From the NCBI RefSeq assembly GCF_002865585.1, contig NZ_CP025581.1, positions 186,001 through 250,000 on the forward strand: DNA of 64,000 nucleotides. Reading direction: 5' to 3'. Every line of letters starts with the position of its first letter. Position 1 is the first letter of the stretch. The notes beneath the pieces are model-generated. The model had not been told where the DNA came from. It saw only the letters and a list, made by a program, of their open reading frames with translations, and made no database searches. Shown one piece after another: positions 36,656 to 44,739 of the stretch. The translations under genes were made by a program, and so were the position numbers. This DNA is from Nocardioides houyundeii. Lineage in GTDB: Bacteria > Actinomycetota > Actinomycetes > Propionibacteriales > Nocardioidaceae.

Positions 36656-38511
36656 GCGGGCACCGGTACGACAACGAGGTGGCCGACGACAACGTCTACG
36701 GCCACGCGCTCTCGCTGCTCGCCGAGCACCTGGCCGACGACGCCGCCGGCGGGGTCCACCTGGACCTGGCCTGCGGGTTCGGCCACATCGCCGAGCACGT
36801 GTCCAAGCGCTTCGACCTGCACTACGTCGGCGTGGACCTCGACCCGCAGGCCCTGGCGGCGGTGACCGAGCGCGGGCTGGAGGCGCATGCCGTCGATCTC
36901 GGCAGCCCCGAGGCCGCCGAGGAGCTGCTGCGCGTCCTGGACGGGCGGCGACTCGCCTCCCTCACCTTCCTCGACGGTCTCGAGCACCTGACCTCCCCGG
37001 TCCACGTGCTGACGGCGATGTCACGGCTGATGTCGGCCGAGCGCGCCGTGGGCGTGATCAGCGTGCCCAACGTGACCCACCTCGACGTGGCCACCAAGGC
37101 GCTGCTGGGGCAGTGGGAGTACACCGAGTCCGGCCTGCTGGACGCCACGCACTACCAGCTGTTCAGCGCCCGCTCGCTCGAGGTGGCGCTGCGCCGGGCC
37201 GGGCTGGCCCGGCTCGACTCGCGCGACGTGGTGCTCGCCAGGAGTGACCAGCACCTGCCGTCGGACCACGTCGGCCTGTCGGAGCGGACCAGCCTGGGGC
37301 AGTGGCTCCGCGCCGTGCGGTCCGACGCCGAGGGCCACGGCAGCACGAACCAGTTCGTGTGGGCGCTCGGCGCGGTGCCTGCGCAGGCCGCGACGCCGGC
37401 GGCGCGGGAGCCCTCCGAGGTGTTCCTCAGCGTGGTGATGCGCACCCAGGGCCGCCGCAGCCAGGAGTTGCGGGAAGCGCTGCTGTGCCTTGCGGCCCAG
37501 AGCTGCGACGACTTCGAGGTGATCCTGGTGGCGCACCGGACCACGGTGTCCGAGCAGCTGGCGGTCGAGCGGATCGTGGAGGACCAGCCGCCGCACCTGC
37601 GATCGCGACTCAGGCTGCTGCTGCTGGACGAGGGCGGCCGGTCCGCCCCGATCAACCTGGGGCTGCGGCACGCGCATGGGCGCTACGTGGCGGTCTTCGA
37701 CGACGACGACCTCGTGCTGGCCCACTGGGTCGAGGCGTTCCGCACGGCCGAGCAGGACAGTCCCGGGCGCATCCTGCGGGGCGTGGCGCTCCGGCAGCGC
37801 GCCACGCTGTCCCAGGTCCGCGGCGCGGCGGGCGTCAAGGCGCTGGACGCGCCGGAGGCGATCTTCGACCGGGAGTTCTCCCTGGCCCACCACCTGGTCG
37901 CCAACCAGACCCCGCTGTTCGCCTTCGCGTTCCCCCGCTCCTTGCACGTCGACCTCGGGCTGGAGTTCGACGACTCGCTGAGCACCACCGAGGACTGGCA
38001 GTTCCTGCTGCGGGCCGCACAGCTCAGCGGGGTGACCGACGTCGGTCGCACCGTGGCCGTCTACCAGTGGTGGCCCCTGGGCGAGTCCTCGCGCACCCTG
38101 CACTCCTCCGAGGAGTGGAGCCAGAACCGGGCTGCCATCGACCGGCTCATCGACTCGCGTCCGTTGCTGCTGCCGGCCGGGGAGACCCGGCGGCTTCGCG
38201 AGGACCTGGGCCGGCTGCGCCGGGCCGAGCAGATCGTGGACGAGCAGGGCGACGCCATCTTGGAGGTGCACCACCGGCACGAGAAGGTCCAGGACCAGCT
38301 CCGTGCCGAGCTGCGCGACGCCCTGACGCTGGTGCACGAGCTCAACCTGGTCGTGGCCAGCCAGACCCGGCAGCTGACGAAGGCGAAGCGTCGCCTGGAG
38401 CGTCAGAGGGCCAAGACCGCCCAGGCGCTGGCCCAGACGGGCCAGCCCGGCAAGGCGGACCAGCCCTCGCCCGGGCAGCCCACGACCGAGCCGGCCGGCC
38501 CCCGCGGCTGA
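36652..38511 (+). CDS. fused methyltransferase–glycosyltransferase with C-terminal coiled coil
   Basis: A 619-residue fusion. Residues 1–240 are a class I SAM methyltransferase (HLDLACGFGHIAEHV at 36–50, LTFLDGLEHLTSPVHVL, then VPNVTHLDVATKALLG). Residues from 258 are a GT-A glycosyltransferase (FLSVVMRTQG) with FDDDD at 349–353, DSLSTTEDWQ and VYQWWP. The last 100 residues form a coiled coil ending in a Pro/Gln tail. It may methylate and then extend a glycan, a logic seen in chain-length control of some O-antigens. The GT part is paralogous to that at 33421. Confidence 0.85.
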   Translation: MSGHRYDNEVADDNVYGHALSLLAEHLADDAAGGVHLDLACGFGHIAEHVSKRFDLHYVGVDLDPQALAAVTERGLEAHAVDLGSPEAAEELLRVLDGRRLASLTFLDGLEHLTSPVHVLTAMSRLMSAERAVGVISVPNVTHLDVATKALLGQWEYTESGLLDATHYQLFSARSLEVALRRAGLARLDSRDVVLARSDQHLPSDHVGLSERTSLGQWLRAVRSDAEGHGSTNQFVWALGAVPAQAATPAAREPSEVFLSVVMRTQGRRSQELREALLCLAAQSCDDFEVILVAHRTTVSEQLAVERIVEDQPPHLRSRLRLLLLDEGGRSAPINLGLRHAHGRYVAVFDDDDLVLAHWVEAFRTAEQDSPGRILRGVALRQRATLSQVRGAAGVKALDAPEAIFDREFSLAHHLVANQTPLFAFAFPRSLHVDLGLEFDDSLSTTEDWQFLLRAAQLSGVTDVGRTVAVYQWWPLGESSRTLHSSEEWSQNRAAIDRLIDSRPLLLPAGETRRLREDLGRLRRAEQIVDEQGDAILEVHHRHEKVQDQLRAELRDALTLVHELNLVVASQTRQLTKAKRRLERQRAKTAQALAQTGQPGKADQPSPGQPTTEPAGPRG

Positions 38512-38513
38512 GG

Positions 38514-38530
38514 CTGCGCCTGCGGCGCAG
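38514..38530. terminator. hairpin between convergent genes
   Basis: CTGCGCC and GGCGCAG form a perfect 7-bp stem with a 3-base loop, in the 33-base gap between the stops of the fusion gene and helR. There is no T-run, as is common in GC-rich actinobacteria; it could act in both directions. Confidence 0.4.
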
Positions 38531-38544
38531 TCGCGGGGAGGACC

Positions 38545-40710
38545 TCAGCTCAGGATCGTGAGCAGCTGGGTGGCACGGGTGAGCACGACGTACAGGGTGG
38601 CGCGGCCGGTGGCGGACTCGGTCTCGATCTCGTCGGGACGCACCACCACGATGCCGTCGAACTCCAGGCCCTTGGTGTCCACGCCGGTCAGCACGACGAT
38701 GCGGTCGTCGCCGGAGGGGGCCTGCGTGGAGTCCACCGCGCGCTCGGCGCCAGGGGCGTCGTCGGCGAACTCCGGCCAGGACGCGAGCCAGGCGTTGACC
38801 TCGGAGCGGCGGGCGGACGGCACCACGATGGCGACCGTCCCGGCCACGCGCCCGGCGATGTCGGCGACCGCTTCGCGGGTGCCGCGCTCGAGGTCGTCCA
38901 CCTGCACCTCGCGCGGCTCCTCGCCGGTGGACCGGACGGCCTCGGGCAGGTCCGCGTCGAGTCCCACGCGCTGGGCGTACGCCGCGGCGTAGGAGTAGAT
39001 CTCCGCGGAGTTGCGGTAGTTCTTGGACAGGTGGAAGGAGTGGATCTCCTTGCCCGACAGGGCCGCGTCGCGGGCGGCGTCGGACTCGGCGGGCACCGGC
39101 CAGGAGGACTGTGCGGGGTCGCCGACGATGGTCCACGACGCCACGCGGCCGCGGCGGCCCACCATCCGCCACTGCATCGGGGTGAGGTCCTGGACCTCGT
39201 CGATCAGCACGTGCGCGAAGGGATCGTCCTCGAGGCGGTGCAGCGGCGGGCGCCACGTCCGGCCCGCCGGTGCGTACTCCCGGTCCGAGGCCGTGGTCAG
39301 CTCCTGGAGGTCCCCGCCCACGTGGTCGTCCAGGGTGTGGTCCTCGTCCGCGCGCACCGGCACGTCGCCCAGGGCGTAGCGCAGCTCGTCGAGCAGCGGC
39401 ACGTCCTCCACACTGAGCGGCAGGCCCTCGGCCCACGACTTCGACAGCAGGGCCTGGTCCTCGGCGCTGATCACGCCCTCGCCCACCCGGGCCAGCAGCT
39501 CGGGGTCCCGCAGCCAGCCGAGCACGTCAGCGGGGTCCAGCGGCGGCCACCACGCGGTCGCGAAGTCGAGGAAGGACTGGGTGGAGAGCATGTCGTCGTT
39601 GAAGAGCTCCCGGCCGCGCTCCCGGCCGCGCTCGCCGCGCACCTGGCGCCACATCGCGTCCAGCAGGGTCGAGGCCACCCGCGGGAGCTGTCGGTTGCGC
39701 ATGCCCTGGGTCATCAGCTGGCGTCGGAGCCGACCGAGCAGCGCGGGGTCGAGCACGATGGTGTCGTCGCGCCAGAAGATGCGGTAGTCGCTCGGGCTGC
39801 CGGGAGCGGCCTGACGCGCCGTACGACGCATCAGCTCCGCCATCCGGGCGGCGCCCTTGACGTCGGCCACCGCGGGCTCGTCGTGCCGGGTGGCGCGCAC
39901 CCCGTCGACGACCTCGCCGAGGGAGCGCAGGGCCACCGCGGTCTCGCCCAGGGAGGGCAGCACCCGCTCGATGTAGCGCATGAAGACGCCGCTCGGGCCG
40001 ACGATCAGCACGCCGCCGGTCTCGTAGCGGCGGCGGTCGTTGTAGAGCAGGTACGCCGCGCGGTGCAGCGCCACCACGGTCTTGCCGGTGCCCGGGCCGC
40101 CGGAGATGGAGACGACGCCCTTGCCCGGGGCCCGGATCGCCCGGTCCTGCTCGGCCTGGATGGTGGCCACGATGGAGTGCATGGAGCGGTCGCGGGCGCG
40201 GGACAGCTGGGCCATCAGCGCACCCTCGCCGACGATCGGCAGGTCGGTCGGCTCGGAGTCGTCGAGCAGCTCGTCCTCGACGCCCACCACGGTGCGGTGG
40301 TCCGAGCGCAGCACCCGACGACGTACGACGTTCATCGGCTCGGCGCCGGTGGCCTGGTAGAACACCGCGGCCGCGGGGGCCCGCCAGTCGATCAGCAGGG
40401 AGTCGCGGTCCTCGTCGCGCAGGCCGATGCGCCCGATGTAGCGCGGCTGCTCGTCCACCGCGGGCTTCAGGTCGAGGCGGCCGAAGACCAGGCCCTCGTG
40501 GGCGGCGTCGAGCTGCGCGATCCGCTTGGCGGCCTGGAAGACCATCGCGTCACGCTCGACGAGGCCGCCCTCGTGGCCCAGCTTGCCGCGCCCGTGACCC
40601 TCGCGGGCGAGCTGCTTGGCGGCCTCGGCCGACTTGCCCAGCTGCACGTAGACCCGGTCGACGAACGCCTGCTCCACAGCGATCTCGCGCGCCACGAGCT
40701 CCTCGGACAA
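38545..40710 (-). CDS. helR: HelR-type RNA polymerase-recycling ATPase
   Basis: A 721-residue HelD-family protein related to UvrD helicases. The N-terminal coiled coil that reaches into RNA polymerase is followed by SLLIDWRAPAAAVFYQA. Walker A GGPGTGKT is at 204–211 and Walker B appears as HVLIDEVQDLTPMQWRM. Helicase motifs GDPAQSSWP and VLTGVDTKGLEFDGIVVV follow. HelR removes stalled polymerase from DNA and displaces rifampicin. I start at the TTG at 40710 with GGGGAAG upstream. I did not find a rifampicin-associated promoter element. Confidence 0.88.
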   Translation of the reverse strand: MSEELVAREIAVEQAFVDRVYVQLGKSAEAAKQLAREGHGRGKLGHEGGLVERDAMVFQAAKRIAQLDAAHEGLVFGRLDLKPAVDEQPRYIGRIGLRDEDRDSLLIDWRAPAAAVFYQATGAEPMNVVRRRVLRSDHRTVVGVEDELLDDSEPTDLPIVGEGALMAQLSRARDRSMHSIVATIQAEQDRAIRAPGKGVVSISGGPGTGKTVVALHRAAYLLYNDRRRYETGGVLIVGPSGVFMRYIERVLPSLGETAVALRSLGEVVDGVRATRHDEPAVADVKGAARMAELMRRTARQAAPGSPSDYRIFWRDDTIVLDPALLGRLRRQLMTQGMRNRQLPRVASTLLDAMWRQVRGERGRERGRELFNDDMLSTQSFLDFATAWWPPLDPADVLGWLRDPELLARVGEGVISAEDQALLSKSWAEGLPLSVEDVPLLDELRYALGDVPVRADEDHTLDDHVGGDLQELTTASDREYAPAGRTWRPPLHRLEDDPFAHVLIDEVQDLTPMQWRMVGRRGRVASWTIVGDPAQSSWPVPAESDAARDAALSGKEIHSFHLSKNYRNSAEIYSYAAAYAQRVGLDADLPEAVRSTGEEPREVQVDDLERGTREAVADIAGRVAGTVAIVVPSARRSEVNAWLASWPEFADDAPGAERAVDSTQAPSGDDRIVVLTGVDTKGLEFDGIVVVRPDEIETESATGRATLYVVLTRATQLLTILS

Positions 40711-40807
40711 CTCTGCTTCCCCACTCCCGGTCAGGTCCGGATCCAGGGCGGATTCGGCAAGTCTCCAAGACTACCGGGCGCCTCGTGCTATCCAGCCATG
40801 ACGCTGC

Positions 40808-42165
40808 TCACTGCTGGCGGGTGTAGCGCAGGATCGCCAGGCGGGTGCGCGGCCCGGGGCCGCCCTCGACCTCCAGGCTCACCTCGCCGCCGGAGGGCAG
40901 GAAGCCGCTGGGCATGGCACCGTCCTCGCCCATGAACTGGGTGCCTTCGGGCTTGCCGTCCACCAGCAGCCTGACCAAGTGCCCGTCGGGCACCCCCGAG
41001 AAGTGGTAGGAGATCACCGCCGGCTCGTCGGGCAGCGTGGTGACCAGTGGCCCACCGGGCTCGCTGCGCGCCACCCGGTCGAAGGTCCAGGTCACCCCGT
41101 CGACCTCGACCAGGCGGGGCACCGGCTGCCCGGCTGCCATGAAGGGCAGGGGGTCGCCCTGCTCGTAGAGGCCGGCGGCCAGCAGCGCCTCGTCGCCCAC
41201 CGGGACCGGGTCTCCGGCGTCGTCGACGAACCGGGCCGTCACCTCGACGGTCTCCCCCGGGCGCACCTGCCCGGCCGAGGTCCGGATCCCATCGGGCCAC
41301 GACGCGAACTGATGGGCGCCCGGGTCGAAGAGAGCGTCGGGCCGGTCGCACCCGGTGCCGCTGACCATCATCTCGCCGTCGACGAGGACCTCCAGCGAGA
41401 TCGTCTCCGGAGCCCCGACTCCGGGTTCGATCCGGCACACGGCCCCAAAGCTCAGCACCCCTTCGGGCACCTGGACCGACATGGTCAGCGAGCCCTCGCC
41501 GCGCACCGCGTCGGCGGCGACCAGCCGGTCGCCGGCCACCCGCTCGCGGAAGGTGAGCCCCTCCACGGTCACCCCGGGGGGCCGCTCGTCGGAGAGCTCG
41601 TAGAGAGCCAGGGCGTTCTCGCCAGGACCGGAGAAGCGCAGGGTGCCGCCCTGACCCGGGTCGGCCCGCCAGTACTGGGAGAAGTCCGCCGCGCCCGGCT
41701 GGTAGACGTCGCCGTCGGGCTCGGACACCGTCCAGTCGTCCAGGTCGCCAGATCCGACATCGGCCCCGTTCGCCCAGGCGACCACCTGGGGACGGTCCGA
41801 CTCCTCCAGCTCGATCTCGACCTGGTCGGTGCCGGTGACGGAGCCGGCGTACTCGTAGGTCCAGCCGGCCGCCTCGATGGTGGGGGCACGGGGTGCCCAG
41901 CCAGCTGGGCCGGCACGTCGCCGCGTTCCGCGGGGCCGAAGGCGGAGTCTCCCCGGAACAGGTTGAGTCCACCCGCCAGTCCACCCACCAGGGCGACGGA
42001 GAGCACCGCCGCCGCGGTGCCGGCGACCCGTCGGCGTCGGCGTACGGCGGTGATCCGATCCCGGACCGCAGCCCTGCGGGACACCTCGTCCGGGGCGTGC
42101 CCCGAGACGGCGTCGGCGTGGGCGTGGGCGTGCAGCGATGTGCGCAGGTCGTCGAGAGAGCTCAT
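40808..42165 (-). pseudogene. membrane protein paired with the SigE-family sigma factor; one-base frameshift
   Basis: The ATG at 42165 overlaps the sigma factor stop (ATGA). The first ~95 residues read MSSLDDLRTSLHAHAHADAV..., a basic segment, then a membrane helix (VAGTAAAVLSVALVGGLAGG). At a run of five Cs (41882–41886, G on plus) the reading frame must change: the continuation PTIEAAGWTYEYAGS...VVAWANGADVG, a long beta-rich extracytoplasmic domain, is in another frame to 40808. The span is one base short of a multiple of three. The position suggests a membrane anti-sigma or regulator. Whether the break is real or a sequencing error is open. Confidence 0.7.
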
Positions 42166-42668
42166 CGCAGGCCTCCTACGGGGTCGGTGTCGTTCGCGAG
42201 GGCGGGGTCGATCCGCAGCTTGGCGAGCGCCTTGCTCGTCTGGCTCTTGACCGTCCCGGTGGAGCAGTCGAGCAGGTCGGCGGTCTCGGCCACCGACAGG
42301 TCGTCGAAGAAGCGCAGCACGACCACGGCACGCTGGCGCCGGGGCAGCCCGCCCAACGCCAGCCACAGGTCGTGGCTGTCGTCCACACCGTTCGACGGGT
42401 CGGGTGTGCCGGGGTCCGGCACGTCCTCGGAGGCGTGCTCGCCGTTCCAGCGCCGGCGCCACCACGAGGAGTAGGTGTTGACCAGGATGCGGCGCACGTA
42501 CGGCTCGGGGTGGGTCTCGATCTTGTCCCAGGCGAACCAGGCCTTGGCCAGCGAGGTCTGCAGCAGGTCCTCGGCGAGCCCGTGGTCCCGGGTCAGCAGG
42601 TACGCCGTGCGCAGGAGGCCCCCGGAACGGGCGGCGATGAAGCCGTCGAAGTCGACTGTGCTCGTCAC
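42162..42668 (-). CDS. SigE-family ECF RNA polymerase sigma factor
   Basis: A 168-residue ECF sigma factor of the actinobacterial SigE-like group. Region 2 has LLRTAYLLTRDHGLAEDLLQ and WDKIETHPEPYVRRILVNTY; region 4 has LPRRQRAVVVLRFFDDLSVA and CSTGTVKSQTSKALAKLR. I chose the GTG at 42668 because GGAGGGG lies four bases upstream; the ATG at 42707 would add 13 residues with no family match. Its stop overlaps the start of the membrane partner. Confidence 0.9.
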   Translation of the reverse strand: MTSTVDFDGFIAARSGGLLRTAYLLTRDHGLAEDLLQTSLAKAWFAWDKIETHPEPYVRRILVNTYSSWWRRRWNGEHASEDVPDPGTPDPSNGVDDSHDLWLALGGLPRRQRAVVVLRFFDDLSVAETADLLDCSTGTVKSQTSKALAKLRIDPALANDTDPVGGLR

Positions 42669-42764
42669 GGTCCCCTCCAAGCGGTCGCTGGCGGTTGAGG
42701 CGGTCATGCTGGTTGAGACCTGTTGGGTCTTCCCTCGGTTGCCCGCCGGACGAGACTTCTTCGT

Positions 42765-43523
42765 CTACTTCTTGCGGGAGAGGAACGCCGTCATCGCCTC
42801 GCGCGCCTCGTCGGAGCCGAAGAGCCGGGTGCTGAGCGTGGCCATCTCCTCCGCGCCCGCGTCGATCCGCGCCACCAGGGCCGCGTTGAGGATGTGCTTG
42901 GTCTCCCGGATGCCCTGGTTGGCGCCGGTGGCGAAGCTCGCGCACAGGCGCTCCACCTCGGCGTCCAGCTCGGCCGCGGGGACCGCCTTGGTGACCAGCC
43001 CGTACGCCGCCGCCTCGGTGCCGGTGAAGACCTCGCCGCCCAGCGCGGTCAGGGACGCGGCCCGCGGGCTCATCCGGTGGAACACCGAGAGGCTGATGAT
43101 GGCCGCGGCCAGCCCGAGCTTGACCTCGGTCAGGGCGAAGGTCGCCTCCTCGGCGGAGACGGCGACGTCGGCCGCAGCGACGATGCCGATGCCCCCGGCG
43201 CGCACGGCGCCCAGGTTCTTGGTGACCACCACCTTCGGCATCGTGGCGATGAGGCGCTGCAGCGCGATGATCCGCCGGGTCCCCTCCTCCATCCCGGTGG
43301 TGCTCGCCTCGGAGAGGTCGGCGCCGGAGCAGAACACCTTGCCGGAGCTCTGGATCAGCACCACTCGCACGGCCTCGTCGCCGGCGGCGGTCTCCAGGTG
43401 CTCGAAGAGCTCGGTGACCAGCTGGCGCGACAGGGCGTTGCGGTTGTGGGGGGAGTCGAGGGTGATGGTCGCGACGGCGTCGGAGACGGCGTACGTCACG
43501 AGCGTGGTGGGGGCGTCAGGCAT
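42765..43523 (-). CDS. enoyl-CoA hydratase/isomerase family protein
   Basis: A 252-residue crotonase. The oxyanion loop SGKVFCSGADLSE and the segment GAVRAGGIGIVAAADVAVSA are clear, followed by LTEVKLGLAAAIISLSV. The second catalytic glutamate lies in TEVKLGL. It hydrates or isomerises an enoyl-CoA; substrate unknown. The ATG at 43523 follows a CAGGAT box by seven bases, so it is preferred over the in-frame ATG at 43532. No obvious functional link to its neighbours. Confidence 0.9.
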   Translation of the reverse strand: MPDAPTTLVTYAVSDAVATITLDSPHNRNALSRQLVTELFEHLETAAGDEAVRVVLIQSSGKVFCSGADLSEASTTGMEEGTRRIIALQRLIATMPKVVVTKNLGAVRAGGIGIVAAADVAVSAEEATFALTEVKLGLAAAIISLSVFHRMSPRAASLTALGGEVFTGTEAAAYGLVTKAVPAAELDAEVERLCASFATGANQGIRETKHILNAALVARIDAGAEEMATLSTRLFGSDEAREAMTAFLSRKK

Positions 43524-43530
43524 GGCGCAC

Positions 43531-43536
43531 ATCCTG
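43531..43536 (-). promoter_or_regulatory. -10 box of a leaderless transcript (enoyl-CoA hydratase)
   Basis: On the minus strand CAGGAT is followed by seven bases and the ATG at 43523, with no ribosome site. Confidence 0.45.
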
Positions 43537-43678
43537 CCGCACTTGCTTGGCGTTGGTCCTTGAATCAGGGCGGCCCCGATGTGTCACCCAGTGGCTCACA
43601 AGGGCCGCACTCGCCGAGTTCTACACAGCCGGGGTTCTCCAGAAGGTGCTGGGTGCGAGGTCTCGTGAGGATGCAGCG

Positions 43679-44617
43679 ATGGATCTTTCCCCGGTCGCGC
43701 ACCACCTCGCGCTCCAGTCCGGTGTGGTCACGCGCGCCCAGCTCCTCCGCACAGGGCTGGCTCCGCACGACGTACGCCGGTTGCTGCGCCGGCGCGAGCT
43801 CGTCCGACTGCATCCGGGCGTCTTCGTGGACCACACCGGAGAGCCGACGTGGCTTCAGCTCGCCTGGGGTGGCGTCCTGCTCCACTGGCCGGCCGCGCTG
43901 AGCCACACCTCGGCGCTCCGCGGGACCGACGGCCCGGGGCGCCGCTCCGAGGACGGGGCGCCGATCCACCTGGCGGTCGATCGCCAGCGTGGGCTGACGG
44001 CTGCCCCCGGCATCCGGCTGCACCGGACGGTGGGTCTCGACGGCAAGGTGCTGTGGAATGCGACGCCGCCGCGCGTCCGGATCGAGGAGGCGCTGATTGA
44101 CGTTGCTGCCGAGGCGAGCCACGACTTCGCCGCGATCTCGGTGCTCGCCGACGCCGTCCAGGCCCGGCGCACCACGGCCGCGCGCCTGGTCGTAGCGCTC
44201 GACGGACGAGCGCGTCTCGCCCGACGTCAGTTCTTGCGCGCCGTCCTGCTCGACATCGACCAGGGCGCAGGGTCGGTCCTCGAGCACGGGTACCTGGTCC
44301 GCGTCGAGCGGCCGCACGCCCTGCCTCGGGCTCGGCGTCAGGCATCGGCAGTCGGGTCGATCTATCGCGACGTCGTCTACGAGCAGGTGGGTCAGATCGT
44401 CGAGCTCGACGGGCGCCTGTTCCACGACTCGGCACAGCGACGCAACCACGATCTCGACCGCGACCTCGACGCGGCCGTGGCCCGACTGGGGACGGTGCGG
44501 ATCGGCTGGGGGCAGGTCTTCGGGACGCCGTGCCGAACGGCTGACCGCATCGGGCGGCTCCTGCGGGCCCGAGGCTGGGACGGCCGGCACAGGTCGTGCG
44601 CCGAGTGTGCTGATTGA
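43679..44617 (+). CDS. AbiEi-like antitoxin-type protein with C-terminal nuclease-like domain
   Basis: A 312-residue protein of a kind abundant in Nocardioides-like genomes. The N-terminal winged helix (SGVVTRAQLLRTGLAPHDVR, then LLRRRELVRLHPGVFVD) matches the AbiEi type IV antitoxin domain. The C-terminus has IVELDGRLFHDSAQRRNHDL, which resembles the DUF559/Vsr endonuclease-like core. No toxin gene follows, so a toxin–antitoxin role is doubtful. I use the ATG at 43679, six bases after GAGGAT; the frame is open to 43547. Confidence 0.78.
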   Translation: MDLSPVAHHLALQSGVVTRAQLLRTGLAPHDVRRLLRRRELVRLHPGVFVDHTGEPTWLQLAWGGVLLHWPAALSHTSALRGTDGPGRRSEDGAPIHLAVDRQRGLTAAPGIRLHRTVGLDGKVLWNATPPRVRIEEALIDVAAEASHDFAAISVLADAVQARRTTAARLVVALDGRARLARRQFLRAVLLDIDQGAGSVLEHGYLVRVERPHALPRARRQASAVGSIYRDVVYEQVGQIVELDGRLFHDSAQRRNHDLDRDLDAAVARLGTVRIGWGQVFGTPCRTADRIGRLLRARGWDGRHRSCAECAD

Positions 44618-44726
44618 GAGCGGGCGAGCGTGTCTGGCCTGGATGGTGGCGCTGCGTGAACGGGCGCAGGGTGCGCTGACCCAGGGGCCGTTTGGGACGC
44701 GGCGCCAGGTGTCGATCGACGCGAAC

Positions 44727-44732
44727 TAGGGT
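44727..44732 (+). promoter_or_regulatory. -10 box of a leaderless transcript (anthranilate synthase fusion)
   Basis: TAGGGT, seven bases, then the ATG at 44740. No ribosome site and no attenuator-like leader peptide is visible. Confidence 0.5.
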
Positions 44733-44739
44733 GCTCGCC

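Noticed and set aside
38545..40710. Rifampicin-associated element in front of helR
   Set aside because: I looked for the paired GGGGCTTGC-type arms upstream of 40710 and did not find them.
39031..40935. 634-codon plus-strand frame opposite helR
   Set aside because: helR has full helicase motifs on the minus strand; the antisense product has no recognisable features.
43679..44617. Type IV toxin–antitoxin or abortive-infection system
   Set aside because: No AbiEii-type toxin gene is adjacent on either side; the protein seems to stand alone.
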